Source of the DNA: Candidatus Obscuribacterales bacterium
GTDB lineage: Bacteria > Cyanobacteriota > Vampirovibrionia > Obscuribacterales > Obscuribacteraceae
Direction of reading: 5' to 3'
NCBI GenBank assembly: GCA_021732085.1
Contig: JAKFVQ010000007.1
Coordinates: 124,001-188,000, forward strand
Length of the DNA: 64,000 bases
The position numbers and the translations under genes were made by a program. Each line of letters starts with the position of its first letter. The first letter of the stretch is position 1. Below the pieces are notes generated by a model that did not search any database, was not told where the DNA came from, and was given only the letters and a program-made list of their open reading frames with translations. Shown here one piece after another: positions 8,039-17,865 of this stretch.

Positions 8039-9976
8039 TTATGAACTCGAAGAATTCGGATCTTCGGCGCTGCTTTGAAGCTTCTCCAAAAGCATTCGCT
8101 CGCGCCTTTCCGATTCAGATAGGGCCTCTGCCAATTCGCTAATTACACTGTCGAGATTGTCGAGCGCGTCATCCGATTCATGGTCAACACCATGTTTGCG
8201 TGAATGTTTTGCAGCGTTGGCTGCAATTTCCTTCAAGCGCTTTGGATAGGTCCTTAGTGCATAGATCAGCAGGGATACAACCACTCCAAAATTAAGACAA
8301 ATCGTGAAAATAAACAGCGGCGCCATGATCATTTCATTTTTGCGAAGTCGCTCTAAAGCGCGATCTTCCTTATGCAAGGCATCATGCGTCATCTCTTCCA
8401 CGTAATTCAATCCAAGACTGGAGAACTTAGAGATCTGCATCCCCGTATTCATATCGGCGAAGGTCATTTCCCTGGCATCCTTGCTGAGCTCTGCCAATGG
8501 AAAAAAGAATTCGCAGATCCGCTTTTCGAGAGCTTCCATTTTCGGTCGCCAGGTAGATTTGAACTTTCTATAGAACCTGCCACCATCTTCCTTATCATCT
8601 TTGACAATGGATTCGATTTTGTCGAGTCCTTGTGTAATCTCATCTTTATATGCCAGCATACGGGACTTATATGCAGCCGTACGGGTTCTGTCCAGGTAGA
8701 TGGATATGAAGAATTGCCTGCCGCTCTCTGCAAAGCGCAAAAAGCTTATTTGAATTAAACTGATCTCCTTAGTTATGATTCGAGAATGATCAAGTTGCTG
8801 TTTTACCTCAGCCCCGCGAATATACAAGAACAACAGAGAACCAAAGGATACGAAAGAAACTAAGGCCAGAGTAACAAGAATAATGGCAGTAAGGTTCTTT
8901 CTACTGGCTTTTCCTTTCACCGCCGATAGCTGATACGCTTGATTGATTTTGTCAAACAATCCGGCGCCAGACTTCAACGAAAGCGCTCGGATCTGCGCTT
9001 CCACCTCGCTCATCTTTTGCGGACGATGATCGCGCGACTTGGCTAGGCATTTGAGTACTAGTAGTTCCAAACTTGAGCGGATCTCATCAGGAATTTTTGG
9101 TGCCACCAATGGCGATGGTGCGTCATTCAAATGCTTATGGATGGTATCGAATACACTCTCACCTGAAAAAGGAACACGCCCACACAAACACTCGTACATC
9201 ACACAACCAAACGAATAAACGTCAGCCCTTGCATCAACAGCACCACCAGAGCACTGCTCCGGGCTCATATAGAACGGGCTTCCGAAAACCTCACCGGTTT
9301 GTGTAAGTTGGCCAGCTTCTTCAGGTCCAATTACCTTTGCTATTCCGAAGTCAACGATCTCGACCTTCTCCCTACCATTTGCCTGGGAGATCATAATATT
9401 GCTCGGTTTAAGATCTCGATGAACGATTCCTTTCTCATGCGCATGTGCCAAAGCTGATGCCACTTGCTGCATTAAGTTCAGAAACCGTTCCAGCTCAAGC
9501 GCTCCCTCCGTTTTTAGGATCTGAGAAAGTGGTCTGCCCGACACAAGGTCCATGACCAAATAAGTCGTGCCATCGCTTGTCGCACCAAAGTCATGTACAG
9601 CCACAATATTTGAATGCGATAACGAACTGGTGGCTAGCGCTTCCTGCCTAAACCTGCGCAAAGAAACTTCGTCGGATGTTCGATTGCTCTGGAGGATCTT
9701 TATCGCAACATCGCGGTTCATAGTGAGGTGCTTCGCGCGATAAACAATGCTCATCCCTCCTTGTCCGAGCGGCTCGAGAATCTTATATTTATCAGCAAAA
9801 GTGCTTCCAAGCAGGTTTTTGTCGAGTGCGGGGTATGCGCGTAGCAAAGGCGAAGCCTCTATACCCTCTTGCTTTGAGGATGAAAGATCGCCGGGTAACG
9901 GCGAAACTGTCGACGTAATCGTCTCGGCAGCTTCGGCAACTGGAATGTGTTGTTGTTCTTCTTGATCTTTGCCCAT
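8039..9976 (-). CDS. Ser/Thr protein kinase with two membrane helices and an extracytoplasmic helical sensor
   Basis: A 645-residue PknB-type kinase. Kinase residues are intact: glycine loop GQGGMS (71-76), Lys93 in VAIK, HRDLKPSN with Asp188, DFG at 209-211, SPEQC. Membrane helices lie at about 362-387 and 549-574. The roughly 160 residues between them are charged and helical, resembling the four-helix-bundle input domains of chemoreceptors (4HB/CHASE3 type); this is from pattern, not alignment. After the second helix come a basic HAMP-like stretch and a coiled coil (SELAEALSESERRERMLLEKL), as in methyl-accepting proteins. It would phosphorylate Ser/Thr in response to an external signal. Its 3' end converges with the gene ending at 7779. 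Confidence 0.92.
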   Translation of the reverse strand: MGKDQEEQQHIPVAEAAETITSTVSPLPGDLSSSKQEGIEASPLLRAYPALDKNLLGSTFADKYKILEPLGQGGMSIVYRAKHLTMNRDVAIKILQSNRTSDEVSLRRFRQEALATSSLSHSNIVAVHDFGATSDGTTYLVMDLVSGRPLSQILKTEGALELERFLNLMQQVASALAHAHEKGIVHRDLKPSNIMISQANGREKVEIVDFGIAKVIGPEEAGQLTQTGEVFGSPFYMSPEQCSGGAVDARADVYSFGCVMYECLCGRVPFSGESVFDTIHKHLNDAPSPLVAPKIPDEIRSSLELLVLKCLAKSRDHRPQKMSEVEAQIRALSLKSGAGLFDKINQAYQLSAVKGKASRKNLTAIILVTLALVSFVSFGSLLFLYIRGAEVKQQLDHSRIITKEISLIQISFLRFAESGRQFFISIYLDRTRTAAYKSRMLAYKDEITQGLDKIESIVKDDKEDGGRFYRKFKSTWRPKMEALEKRICEFFFPLAELSKDAREMTFADMNTGMQISKFSSLGLNYVEEMTHDALHKEDRALERLRKNEMIMAPLFIFTICLNFGVVVSLLIYALRTYPKRLKEIAANAAKHSRKHGVDHESDDALDNLDSVISELAEALSESERRERMLLEKLQSSAEDPNSSSS

Positions 9977-10041
9977 GAGGCAGGCTCTTTGGACCTTATG
10001 GCATTATGCCCTCAAGAATATGTATGAAACAGGCTGCGAAA

Positions 10042-10188
10042 ACGCAGAATGCGGCGGGAGCATCCGGAGCGTTTATCCTTTGCGGAGGATGCGTAGACGC
10101 AGAATGCGGCGGGAGCATCCGGAGCGTTTATCCTTTGCGGAGGATGCGTAGACGCAGAATGCGGCGGGAGCATCCGGAGCGTTTATAA
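10042..10188. repeat. 55-bp tandem repeat, nearly three copies
   Basis: Copies start at 10042, 10097 and 10152, exact period 55 bp. The third copy diverges after about 35 bp. Each unit contains GCATCC and GGATGC arms plus a CGCA-GAA-TGCG hairpin, so transcripts would be highly structured. It lies between two minus-strand genes and supplies the last bases, including the stop codon, of the small gene at 10183. Confidence 0.9.
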
Positions 10189-10437
10189 CGAAGATGCATC
10201 AATAAAGAGATTACGCCCGCCTTTATCGAACTCAAATCGATGAATCTTTCTATTGCACAAGAATCGCGTCAGGAAGGCACGATGAACGTCATCCGAAATG
10301 ATTTCATTGTTAATGTACTCGAGATTAAGACGGATATGCGTCTCATGATAGTTAAGACTTATTCGGTTAATGCTCGAACCGTTCAGTACACCATTAAGGT
10401 GGTTCATCAAAAGATGGATATCTGCTTCCATTTCCAT
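10183..10437 (-). CDS. Small hypothetical protein downstream of kinase
   Basis: A reading frame of 84 codons from ATG 10437, with GGAG about 8 nt upstream. A GTG at 10470 would add 11 residues. The product begins MEMEADIHLLMNHLNGV and ends FDKGGRNLFIDASSL. It is soluble, has no signal peptide, and I recognise no family. It lies 66 nt after the kinase stop at 10504 on the same strand and may be co-transcribed. The stop codon falls in the edge of the 55-bp repeat array, so the natural C-terminus may have been altered. A plus-strand frame in the same place looks like a shadow. Confidence 0.45.
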   Translation of the reverse strand: MEMEADIHLLMNHLNGVLNGSSINRISLNYHETHIRLNLEYINNEIISDDVHRAFLTRFLCNRKIHRFEFDKGGRNLFIDASSL

Positions 10438-10503
10438 GAGGGGCTCCAGTGGGCGTAACGCCCATAACACGGGGTTACTTCTAAACTACTGGATCCGAGT
10501 TGG

Positions 10504-13470
10504 CTAAGGTTTGGCGATCTTTCCAAGTTCATCGGTTAGCATACTCATTGAATTCGGCGGGACTTTTTCGCCCTCTGCCATTTTAATCTGCATCTGCAAT
10601 ATCTCTAGTGCGGTAGCTTTCTCTCCTTTTGAATCATAAATTCTAGCCATTGCCTCCACAGCCAAGATATGGGCTGTAATAAAACTGTCAGACAGAGCAG
10701 ACTTAGTTTCGTTTTCCAGCTCGCCGCGATAGTATTGAAGCGTTCCGGGATCGATGTTCTCGGGTTTCGTCAATGCGGCAGCATAGATCCAGTAGACCAC
10801 ACAGAAACGACGGACGCGCGGCATCCCAAAATAGTCCTTATTCCTAAATAGCTCGGAAGACTTGCTTGCAAATATCCAACGTTTCTCGTTATGGGATTGA
10901 GCGGTGAATGCGTCAGCAATTCCTATGAACCCAATCAACAAAATATTTGCAGAACCGTCGTCTTTGCAAACTTTATAGGTTTCCAGCAATGACAAGTATT
11001 GCTCAGCGAGTTGCTCCAACACCCTCTCATATTTCTGCGATTTCAGCAAAGTAGCGTTAATGCCATTGCTGGAATATCTTATAGATTGGAATTTCACAAG
11101 GCTATCAATTGCCGGATAGCGCTTTAGTAGTTGATTCCATTGCAGGAAAATATCAGCTTTTCTTGCAGGATCTAGGCGGCTTTCCAGTATAACGTTTCGC
11201 ATATCATCAAGAACAGAATTTAGAATATCGGTTTGCAGCTGCGCATCGGAGTTGGTGGTGGACTTCACTTCACTGGCAACAGCTTTCAAAAGCTCAAGAA
11301 AATGAAGATTTATTTTCTCAATGCTCTTTTCCGAGTAAGAAATTTTGCCCTGCACCAGGGACTGATTGGTTACAGCAAATAATTTCAACTTCCAAAGGCT
11401 GCTTGGAGCGACGGCAAGCAATTGGTCTCTATACTTGAGTGCGGCAGCCTCCCCTTCGGCGGTCAATTTAGCTCTGACTAAAACTGCTGCCATATCGACC
11501 AAGCTGTGTAATTCCATTGGATCTCTAGCTGTTTGCAAAAGACGTAAATCATCTTTCTCAAAATAAGCAATTTCTTCGGGCGTAAAATTGGTGAGATCGC
11601 CTTTGTAGATTGAAATGGCGTGCTGGAAGGTGTTCAGCACACTATAAGAAACAAGATAATCGTCCTGGTGTTTGCGAAAAGCCTTGGTTGCCCTGAGCTT
11701 TCTTGCCAGTTCCGTGATTTTGTCCACTTCAGTATTTTGGTAAGCCGCACCTAAAACACCCGCAAAGACAGGTAGCTCCGAATATCTACTATCATCCAGC
11801 TTCGCAATCAATCCCATCAGTGCGTTTCGATGGACCTCAACAAATTTAGGACCCGCTCTAAACTGCGCACAACTCCGCAAACCTTCCGACGCATAGTTAA
11901 CCAGCGCCTGGTCTCCACCATCGTTATACTTGATGCTCTGGTAAGCTAGTTTATCCAGCTCATAAGCTTCATCGAAGCTGCCTGATGAACGCTTATAATC
12001 TGCTTCAAGCGCAAACAACTCCAGTTGTTCCATCAACATGTTGTATTTGCGCAAATTGTTTGATGACAATAACTTAGATGAAAGACCAATAAAACCTTCG
12101 AATATTCGAGAATTATTCCGATTGGCTCTGGCATTGGCCAGATAAGCACGAGCTTTAAAGCGATACTTTTCTTCTGCATTGAGCGGAGCTGACTTAAGGT
12201 CGTCTTGCTGGATTATTGCAAGCATTTCTCTTGCCAGGCGAGAAAAATCATCATGATTAACATCCAGATGCTCAAAGAGCAAACCGTAGGCTTTTAGAAG
12301 CCTATATTTTTCTCTCTCAGGCAACTTGCTCTGAATGGCTTCCTTCAACAACGCACTACCTTTAATTGCATTATTTGCCTTGATTTCCTTTTCGCCTGCG
12401 GCGTAAAGCGACTTGAATTTTTCGACTTGAAGTTTTGAAGATCTACCTTCAAGCTCCGCTTCGAATCGATTCACACATAATTTGCCGAGGAAAAGAAGCG
12501 GAATCGCTCCGGCAATTATTACAGCCCACACCTTCGCAGAGCCTTTCCTATCGCCTTTTCGAATCTTGCTAAGATCGGCCAGGTTGAGATCGGAAAGCAT
12601 TGCCGAGCAGTTTGCATATCTTTCTTTTGGATCCTTCTTCAAAGCCTTCACTAGAACTTTCATCAAGTCATCAGGAATATTGAGTTCCTTTAGTTTTGGT
12701 GTAGTCTTGCAATGCTTCAACATCACGTCGGCATCGCTATTACCAGAAAATAAGTTTCTTCCAAAGAGCATGTAATACAACACACAACCCAAAGCATAAA
12801 TATCTGAAGCAGGTTGAGCTGACATTCCCTTGCACTGCTCCGGACTCATAAAAGCTGGCGTGCCCATGAACTGCCCAGTCGCAGTCAATTTTTGCGAGGA
12901 CCCCTTTGATGTTTTTGAGTTTTCTCCATCCGCATCATCAAGCAATTTAGCTATTCCAAAATCCAGTAATTTAACCTGGTCTTCATTGCTAATGACGATG
13001 TTCGATGGCTTGATGTCGCGGTGCACGATACCCAATTCATGCGCATAAGCCAGTGCATCGCAAAGTTGCTTGCATATGCTCACACTCCGTTGAGCCGAGA
13101 GAGCGCCCAGACTGTCAACCAGCTCTTCAAGGCTGCGACCCTCCACATACTCCATTACCATGGCGGACTGGCCATTCTCTAGAAACGAGAAAGAATAGAC
13201 CTTCACGATTCCGGGATGCGCAAGCTTACTCAAAGACTTAGCTTCACGCTGGAACCTGGCAGTCCAATTAGGATCATCTTGATTGGCGCAAAGGATCTTG
13301 ACTGCTACTTTGCCTTTTAGAATGTGATGCTCGCCAACATAAACATCACCATATCCGCCTTTTCCAATTCGTTGAATGAGCGTGATGTTTGGCACTCTCA
13401 AACTGAAACCGGAACCGTCAGATCTCGGAGCCTGTTTCGTTGGAGTGTCGTATTCCGGAGTTCCAGCCAT
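10504..13470 (-). CDS. Ser/Thr protein kinase with TPR-like C-terminal region (paralogue A)
   Basis: A 988-residue PknB-type kinase. The glycine loop is GKGGYG (37-42), Lys58 in VAVK, HRDIKPSN with Asp152, DFG at 170-172, and SPEQC. One membrane helix lies at about 313-332, followed by about 650 residues of charged helical sequence that looks like degenerate TPR repeats on the outer side. The N-terminus MAGTPEYDTPTK is shared with the upstream gene at 13570-16527, and the architecture is the same along the whole length, so the two arose by tandem duplication. The kinase domains are close; the tails have diverged strongly, suggesting different ligands or partners. It starts 99 nt after the paralogue's stop, so co-transcription is likely. 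Confidence 0.92.
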   Translation of the reverse strand: MAGTPEYDTPTKQAPRSDGSGFSLRVPNITLIQRIGKGGYGDVYVGEHHILKGKVAVKILCANQDDPNWTARFQREAKSLSKLAHPGIVKVYSFSFLENGQSAMVMEYVEGRSLEELVDSLGALSAQRSVSICKQLCDALAYAHELGIVHRDIKPSNIVISNEDQVKLLDFGIAKLLDDADGENSKTSKGSSQKLTATGQFMGTPAFMSPEQCKGMSAQPASDIYALGCVLYYMLFGRNLFSGNSDADVMLKHCKTTPKLKELNIPDDLMKVLVKALKKDPKERYANCSAMLSDLNLADLSKIRKGDRKGSAKVWAVIIAGAIPLLFLGKLCVNRFEAELEGRSSKLQVEKFKSLYAAGEKEIKANNAIKGSALLKEAIQSKLPEREKYRLLKAYGLLFEHLDVNHDDFSRLAREMLAIIQQDDLKSAPLNAEEKYRFKARAYLANARANRNNSRIFEGFIGLSSKLLSSNNLRKYNMLMEQLELFALEADYKRSSGSFDEAYELDKLAYQSIKYNDGGDQALVNYASEGLRSCAQFRAGPKFVEVHRNALMGLIAKLDDSRYSELPVFAGVLGAAYQNTEVDKITELARKLRATKAFRKHQDDYLVSYSVLNTFQHAISIYKGDLTNFTPEEIAYFEKDDLRLLQTARDPMELHSLVDMAAVLVRAKLTAEGEAAALKYRDQLLAVAPSSLWKLKLFAVTNQSLVQGKISYSEKSIEKINLHFLELLKAVASEVKSTTNSDAQLQTDILNSVLDDMRNVILESRLDPARKADIFLQWNQLLKRYPAIDSLVKFQSIRYSSNGINATLLKSQKYERVLEQLAEQYLSLLETYKVCKDDGSANILLIGFIGIADAFTAQSHNEKRWIFASKSSELFRNKDYFGMPRVRRFCVVYWIYAAALTKPENIDPGTLQYYRGELENETKSALSDSFITAHILAVEAMARIYDSKGEKATALEILQMQIKMAEGEKVPPNSMSMLTDELGKIAKP

Positions 13471-13569
13471 TTTAACCTTGATTGAGAGGTACTTGATTTA
13501 TACTCGCGTGACGTTAATCATTACAAATCGCGTAGGCGCATCCGGCTTAGCAGGCAAGCAACTAGCGAA

Positions 13570-16527
13570 CTAAGGACCTTTAGCTAGATCTAGATTTTTT
13601 TTCAATTCGGTGAGCGTTTTTGCAGGACATTTATTCGCCAATGTCAATACCTTGCTTGCAAAAGCCACGGATTTAGCGTGCTGAGACCTTGTTTTATATA
13701 GAAGGACAGCCGCCTTTACAGATTCCGAAACGTACTTCCAATCATCTTTTTCATCTAATGAATGAACATAATCCAAGAGCATTTCTGCCTTGGTATCAAG
13801 CATTTCATCTGACATCAACTGCTTGTTAGGGAAATACAAAACCGTTACCAACCACTCAAATAAACACGAACCGCGAACTTCAGCAGACTTATAAAATGCT
13901 CGTTTCTGAAACAGGTCGAAAGCCTTGTCACCGATACCGAATCGTTTTTCTGAGAGCTGCAAGCCGAGACAATAAATCATCCTCTCATAACTAGGAACAT
14001 ACACAGAAATACTTAGCAGGTCATCAGAGTGACATTGCTCAAGCAATTGCAAATATTCGGTGGATAGCCGCTCTACCAATTGTCGATTCTTAGCATCCGC
14101 CGTATGTAACTCCGATAAGCACACAAATACCCTGTCCAGGGCGTTCAACTTCAAAACGGGATCAACCCGCGGACAATTCTTCGCTAGCTCATACCATCGC
14201 AAAAACATTTCAGTCCTTTTCTGGCGATTTACGCCCTGGGCATACAACGCAAGTAACATCTTCCCGGTCGCATCAATGGAAAGATGAGTGCCATAAAAAT
14301 ATGACTTATTGACGTATTGCTGAGAACCGTTCAAAGTGAGCTCAAGCAGTTTGGTGTATCGGCTATTAAGCTCAGCAGCCGCAGAAGAGGAAAGCTTTAG
14401 ATTCTTCACGCTACTCAGAAAATGGTCCACGAGGGCAATCGCTTTCAAGCGCCAGAATGGATCATTAACATAGCTAAGAAGTTGATCTGTCTTCTTAATA
14501 GCGGCAGTCTCGCCGGATGTTTGAAGCTTATAGCGCGCAATGCCAGCGATAAGATTTAAGAGTACATCATACTGAGACACCGTAGGATGCTGCGAAAGAA
14601 CATTCTTGATAGCATTTTCTAAGTATGAAATATCTTCTTGACTGACTAGATTGATAAAGTAACCATTCCGAAACTCTAGAGCCACGTTGTACGCATTCAC
14701 GATAGTCCACTCGATCTCTTGATCGCCCCGATGTGAAAGAACGTACTTAGAAAGCCTTGCCTGTCGCGCGAAACAGATTATCCCATCAGCGTCACCCGCA
14801 AAAGTTCTTGGTGCATAATGCAACAAATTCACAGGTGATTGAAACTGTTCATTTTCCGCAGACATCAATTTTATTAGCATGTTGCGATGAATTTCAGCAG
14901 CGCTTGGCGGCGCATTGTATTTTACGCAGCTCATCAGACCATCACCGATATATTTAAGAACATTGTTCGTTTGATCCGGCCGGGATTCCAAAAATTCGTA
15001 TGCTTGTTTGTCAATGACTGAAGCCTGCGAGAAGTCACCTTTCGCTCGAAGGGAGTCTGCCTTAAGACTGAGGAAGAATATGTTTTGAGTAGAAAAATTG
15101 TTTGTGCCTTTTGGTGCCCGTTCAAGAAGGCTAGCAGCACGCGATAACATATCCTTGGACAAATCATGATTATCCTTGTTAGCTGCGGCATTGGCCAAAA
15201 ATGCAAATATCCGCCAATCCAATTGCTGTCCTGAATTAATTCGCGCATGTAAAAAACTGGGATCTTCAACCGCGTCTAGCATGCCTTTAGCGTACTCCCG
15301 CGAATCAGCAGCCTTATCATGGGCAATGCGAAACAAATAGTCGAATGCTCTCCAACGCAGATATTTGTGATTCGCAGGCAATTCTATTTTGGTTGCTTTC
15401 TGTAAGGTTCCCACCGCCTTATCAACTTTACCGTCCTGAAGATCTTTCAGAGCAGAAGAGAACAAATTATTGAATGTCTTTAGACCGTCGGCGCTGGCAA
15501 ACTTATTTTTCTCAAGCTCAGTGCTGTCGTGCCGAACTAAAAGGAATCCGGCAAACAATACCACCGGAATTGTCCCGGCAAGGATTATTCCCCAGATGCG
15601 TGGTGTCCAGAAAGTTTCGCGCTTTTTGGTGATGAGCACCGCGGAACTCAGATCTGTTTGTATGGATTCGCAGTTTTGATAACGCTCATTCGGATCTTTC
15701 TTCAGCGATTTTGCCAGTATGCGAATTAAGTCCGGTGCAACATCTAGCTTTTTTAGCTTTGGCGTTGTCTTACAATGTTTGAGCATCACCTCGGCATCAG
15801 TGTTGCCGCCAAACACGTTGCGCCCTGTGAGCATGAAATACAAAACGCATGCAAGCGAATAAATGTCGGAGGCCGGCTCAGCTGGCTTTCCCTCACATTG
15901 TTCAGGGCTCATGAAAGCAGGCGTCCCCATGAATTGACCAGTCGAGGTTAATCTCTGAGCACCGAATTTGGTAGCATCGACGCCTGATTGTTCATCAAGC
16001 AACTTTGCTATGCCGAAATCAAGCAACTTGATCTGGTCATCCGCAGTAATGATTATATTGCCAGGCTTAATATCGCGATGGACGATTCCTAACTCATGTG
16101 CGTAACCAAGCGCGTCACAGAGCTGCTTGTAAATACTTACACTACGCTGAGCCGAGAGCGGACCGCAATTATCTATCAAGTCCTGAAGGCTGCGTCCTTC
16201 GACTAGTTCCATAACCATTGCAGCCTGGCCACTTTCCATAATCGTGAAAGAGTACACCTTCACTATATTAGGGTGTGAAAGCCTGCTGAGAGCTTGGGCT
16301 TCACGCTGGAATCTCGCCGTCCAGTTAGGATCCGCAAGATTGGCGTTTAGTACCTTTACCGCAACCCTATTCTTGAGAATGTGATGCTCGCCGATATAAA
16401 CTGCGCCGTAACCGCCCTTGCCGATCTGCTCAGTCAAGGTCATATTCGGGATGGAAATTTTTATATCAACGGCAGCGCTGCGGGGACCTCGCTTCGTGGG
16501 CGTGTCGTACTCGGGACTTCCTGGCAT
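13570..16527 (-). CDS. Ser/Thr protein kinase with TPR-like C-terminal region (paralogue B)
   Basis: An open frame extends to 16632, but the start is set at ATG 16527 because the product then begins MPGSPEYDTPTKRGPRS, matching the N-terminus of paralogue A; GGAA lies about 8 nt upstream. It is 985 residues long. Catalytic residues fall at the same positions as in paralogue A: GKGGYG, Lys58 in VAVK, Asp152 in HRDIKPGN, DFG 170-172. A single membrane helix at about 310-331 is followed by a long helical repeat region. The target is unknown. The two kinases form a minus-strand pair and may phosphorylate each other or shared targets, but that is inference. Confidence 0.92.
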   Translation of the reverse strand: MPGSPEYDTPTKRGPRSAAVDIKISIPNMTLTEQIGKGGYGAVYIGEHHILKNRVAVKVLNANLADPNWTARFQREAQALSRLSHPNIVKVYSFTIMESGQAAMVMELVEGRSLQDLIDNCGPLSAQRSVSIYKQLCDALGYAHELGIVHRDIKPGNIIITADDQIKLLDFGIAKLLDEQSGVDATKFGAQRLTSTGQFMGTPAFMSPEQCEGKPAEPASDIYSLACVLYFMLTGRNVFGGNTDAEVMLKHCKTTPKLKKLDVAPDLIRILAKSLKKDPNERYQNCESIQTDLSSAVLITKKRETFWTPRIWGIILAGTIPVVLFAGFLLVRHDSTELEKNKFASADGLKTFNNLFSSALKDLQDGKVDKAVGTLQKATKIELPANHKYLRWRAFDYLFRIAHDKAADSREYAKGMLDAVEDPSFLHARINSGQQLDWRIFAFLANAAANKDNHDLSKDMLSRAASLLERAPKGTNNFSTQNIFFLSLKADSLRAKGDFSQASVIDKQAYEFLESRPDQTNNVLKYIGDGLMSCVKYNAPPSAAEIHRNMLIKLMSAENEQFQSPVNLLHYAPRTFAGDADGIICFARQARLSKYVLSHRGDQEIEWTIVNAYNVALEFRNGYFINLVSQEDISYLENAIKNVLSQHPTVSQYDVLLNLIAGIARYKLQTSGETAAIKKTDQLLSYVNDPFWRLKAIALVDHFLSSVKNLKLSSSAAAELNSRYTKLLELTLNGSQQYVNKSYFYGTHLSIDATGKMLLALYAQGVNRQKRTEMFLRWYELAKNCPRVDPVLKLNALDRVFVCLSELHTADAKNRQLVERLSTEYLQLLEQCHSDDLLSISVYVPSYERMIYCLGLQLSEKRFGIGDKAFDLFQKRAFYKSAEVRGSCLFEWLVTVLYFPNKQLMSDEMLDTKAEMLLDYVHSLDEKDDWKYVSESVKAAVLLYKTRSQHAKSVAFASKVLTLANKCPAKTLTELKKNLDLAKGP

Positions 16528-16796
16528 TCGAGATTCCGCATCGGAGGCATACTTCGCTCTATATACCCGGGGATGTTCACTAATTGACGCCAGGGGTTTA
16601 CAAAGCAGCAATCCAGTACCGCATACGCCCATCGTGCTTAGAATGCCTCATTTAAGAATTAAGAATGTACACTCTAGTCTATCTAAGCTACAGAGCCCGA
16701 TCACCATAACCAATCAGGACGGCAACGCTTGAACAGCCTCCAGGATCCCAATTGCAAACCCAACTACCATTTAGATAATTACTTCAAACACTGAAG

Positions 16797-17633
16797 TTAT
16801 TTTCCAATGACGTCTTCGCGTCGGCAGAAGAAAAAGGCGAGCCAGACATAACCGAAGAATAGTGCGGTGAAGATGCTGCTTTCAAACTTACCGAAATGCA
16901 GCCCGGCAAGAATTGATACTCCGGATAGAATGAGCGATGGAGTTGTCGCCATGATTATAAGGCGTGTCGCTCCGAGAATGGAATGCCTCGAGCGCAGCAA
17001 TTTAAGCAATACCGCCAACAGAAGTGACTTGAACAAAATGAATAAGAAGCTGCCGATAGATAAGAGGAGAAAAATCGGTAGCACGGACGCATTGGCAAGA
17101 TTCTTTAGTTGGCTAAGGACCTGTTTTCCATCAAGCTCTTCGTTATTGTATAGCTTGGCCAACGGTATGGCTGTTGGCTTTTTAGACGTCGAAGGTTTGG
17201 CCGATGGTGCGTCCGATCGCAAATTCACAAAAATGTTCTTCGATTGAAGCAAGACCTTTGCGTCAGTCGACTCCATGTCATTGACGGTATCCTTGGGATC
17301 AACAATGAGGAATGTTTTTCCCGAACCTGGATTCGTAATGTCCACTCGTTCACCAGATACGGTGCTCATCACTCCGTTATTAAATTTTAGCCGCGGAACT
17401 GAATCCATCATTGCTACAACATTTGCAGAGCAAAGAGTTGACACGACACGGTAGAAAAGTCCGCCTACAACCAACGAACAAAATACAAGTGTCAGCACCA
17501 ATAAATAGGTAACGCTTATCCCACTCCAATCGCGAGCTGCGCTAACATAGCAATCGGAATCAAAAAAAGAACGCCAAAGCGCCTCGAAGACTCCAATCTT
17601 TTTTTCATTTTGCACGCCGACAAACTCGACCAC
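16797..17633 (-). CDS. DUF1189-like integral membrane protein
   Basis: 278 residues from a GTG start with AAGGA about 9 nt upstream; no ATG serves this frame. There is one hydrophobic helix near residues 42-70, then an extracytoplasmic domain of about 100 residues (PRLKFNNGVMST, KTFLIVDPKDT), then three or four helices to the C-terminus. The pattern of an early helix, a beta-rich loop with an F/L-I-V-D motif and a C-terminal helix bundle is that of DUF1189 (PF06691), of unknown function. It is transcribed in the same direction as the kinases but 269 nt upstream of the 16527 start, so probably separate. Confidence 0.65.
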   Translation of the reverse strand: MVEFVGVQNEKKIGVFEALWRSFFDSDCYVSAARDWSGISVTYLLVLTLVFCSLVVGGLFYRVVSTLCSANVVAMMDSVPRLKFNNGVMSTVSGERVDITNPGSGKTFLIVDPKDTVNDMESTDAKVLLQSKNIFVNLRSDAPSAKPSTSKKPTAIPLAKLYNNEELDGKQVLSQLKNLANASVLPIFLLLSIGSFLFILFKSLLLAVLLKLLRSRHSILGATRLIIMATTPSLILSGVSILAGLHFGKFESSIFTALFFGYVWLAFFFCRREDVIGK

Positions 17634-17865
17634 GATGCTTTTTCCTTCATCGAAACAAGCTTACGACTACGCTGGTAATTTTCTACGATTTCGTATCGAA
17701 ACGGTTTGCCAAGGTAGTCATGACATCGCCCACCATATTAGCTTAAACCTGCGTTTGACATCACGATATTGCCCGTTTTTGCAACCAAAGCATTGAAAAT
17801 GAACGCGTTATATGGAAGATTATTCATCTTCCCAAGCCGCTTTGCCTTTAGTCGGAGAGTAAAAA

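Noticed and set aside
16528..16632. N-terminal extension of kinase paralogue B
   Set aside because: The tandem paralogue starts at the equivalent of residue 36, and the extension has no counterpart or ribosome site.
17755..17800. TTGACA as promoter for the M20 peptidase
   Set aside because: No matching -10 at 16-18 nt spacing.
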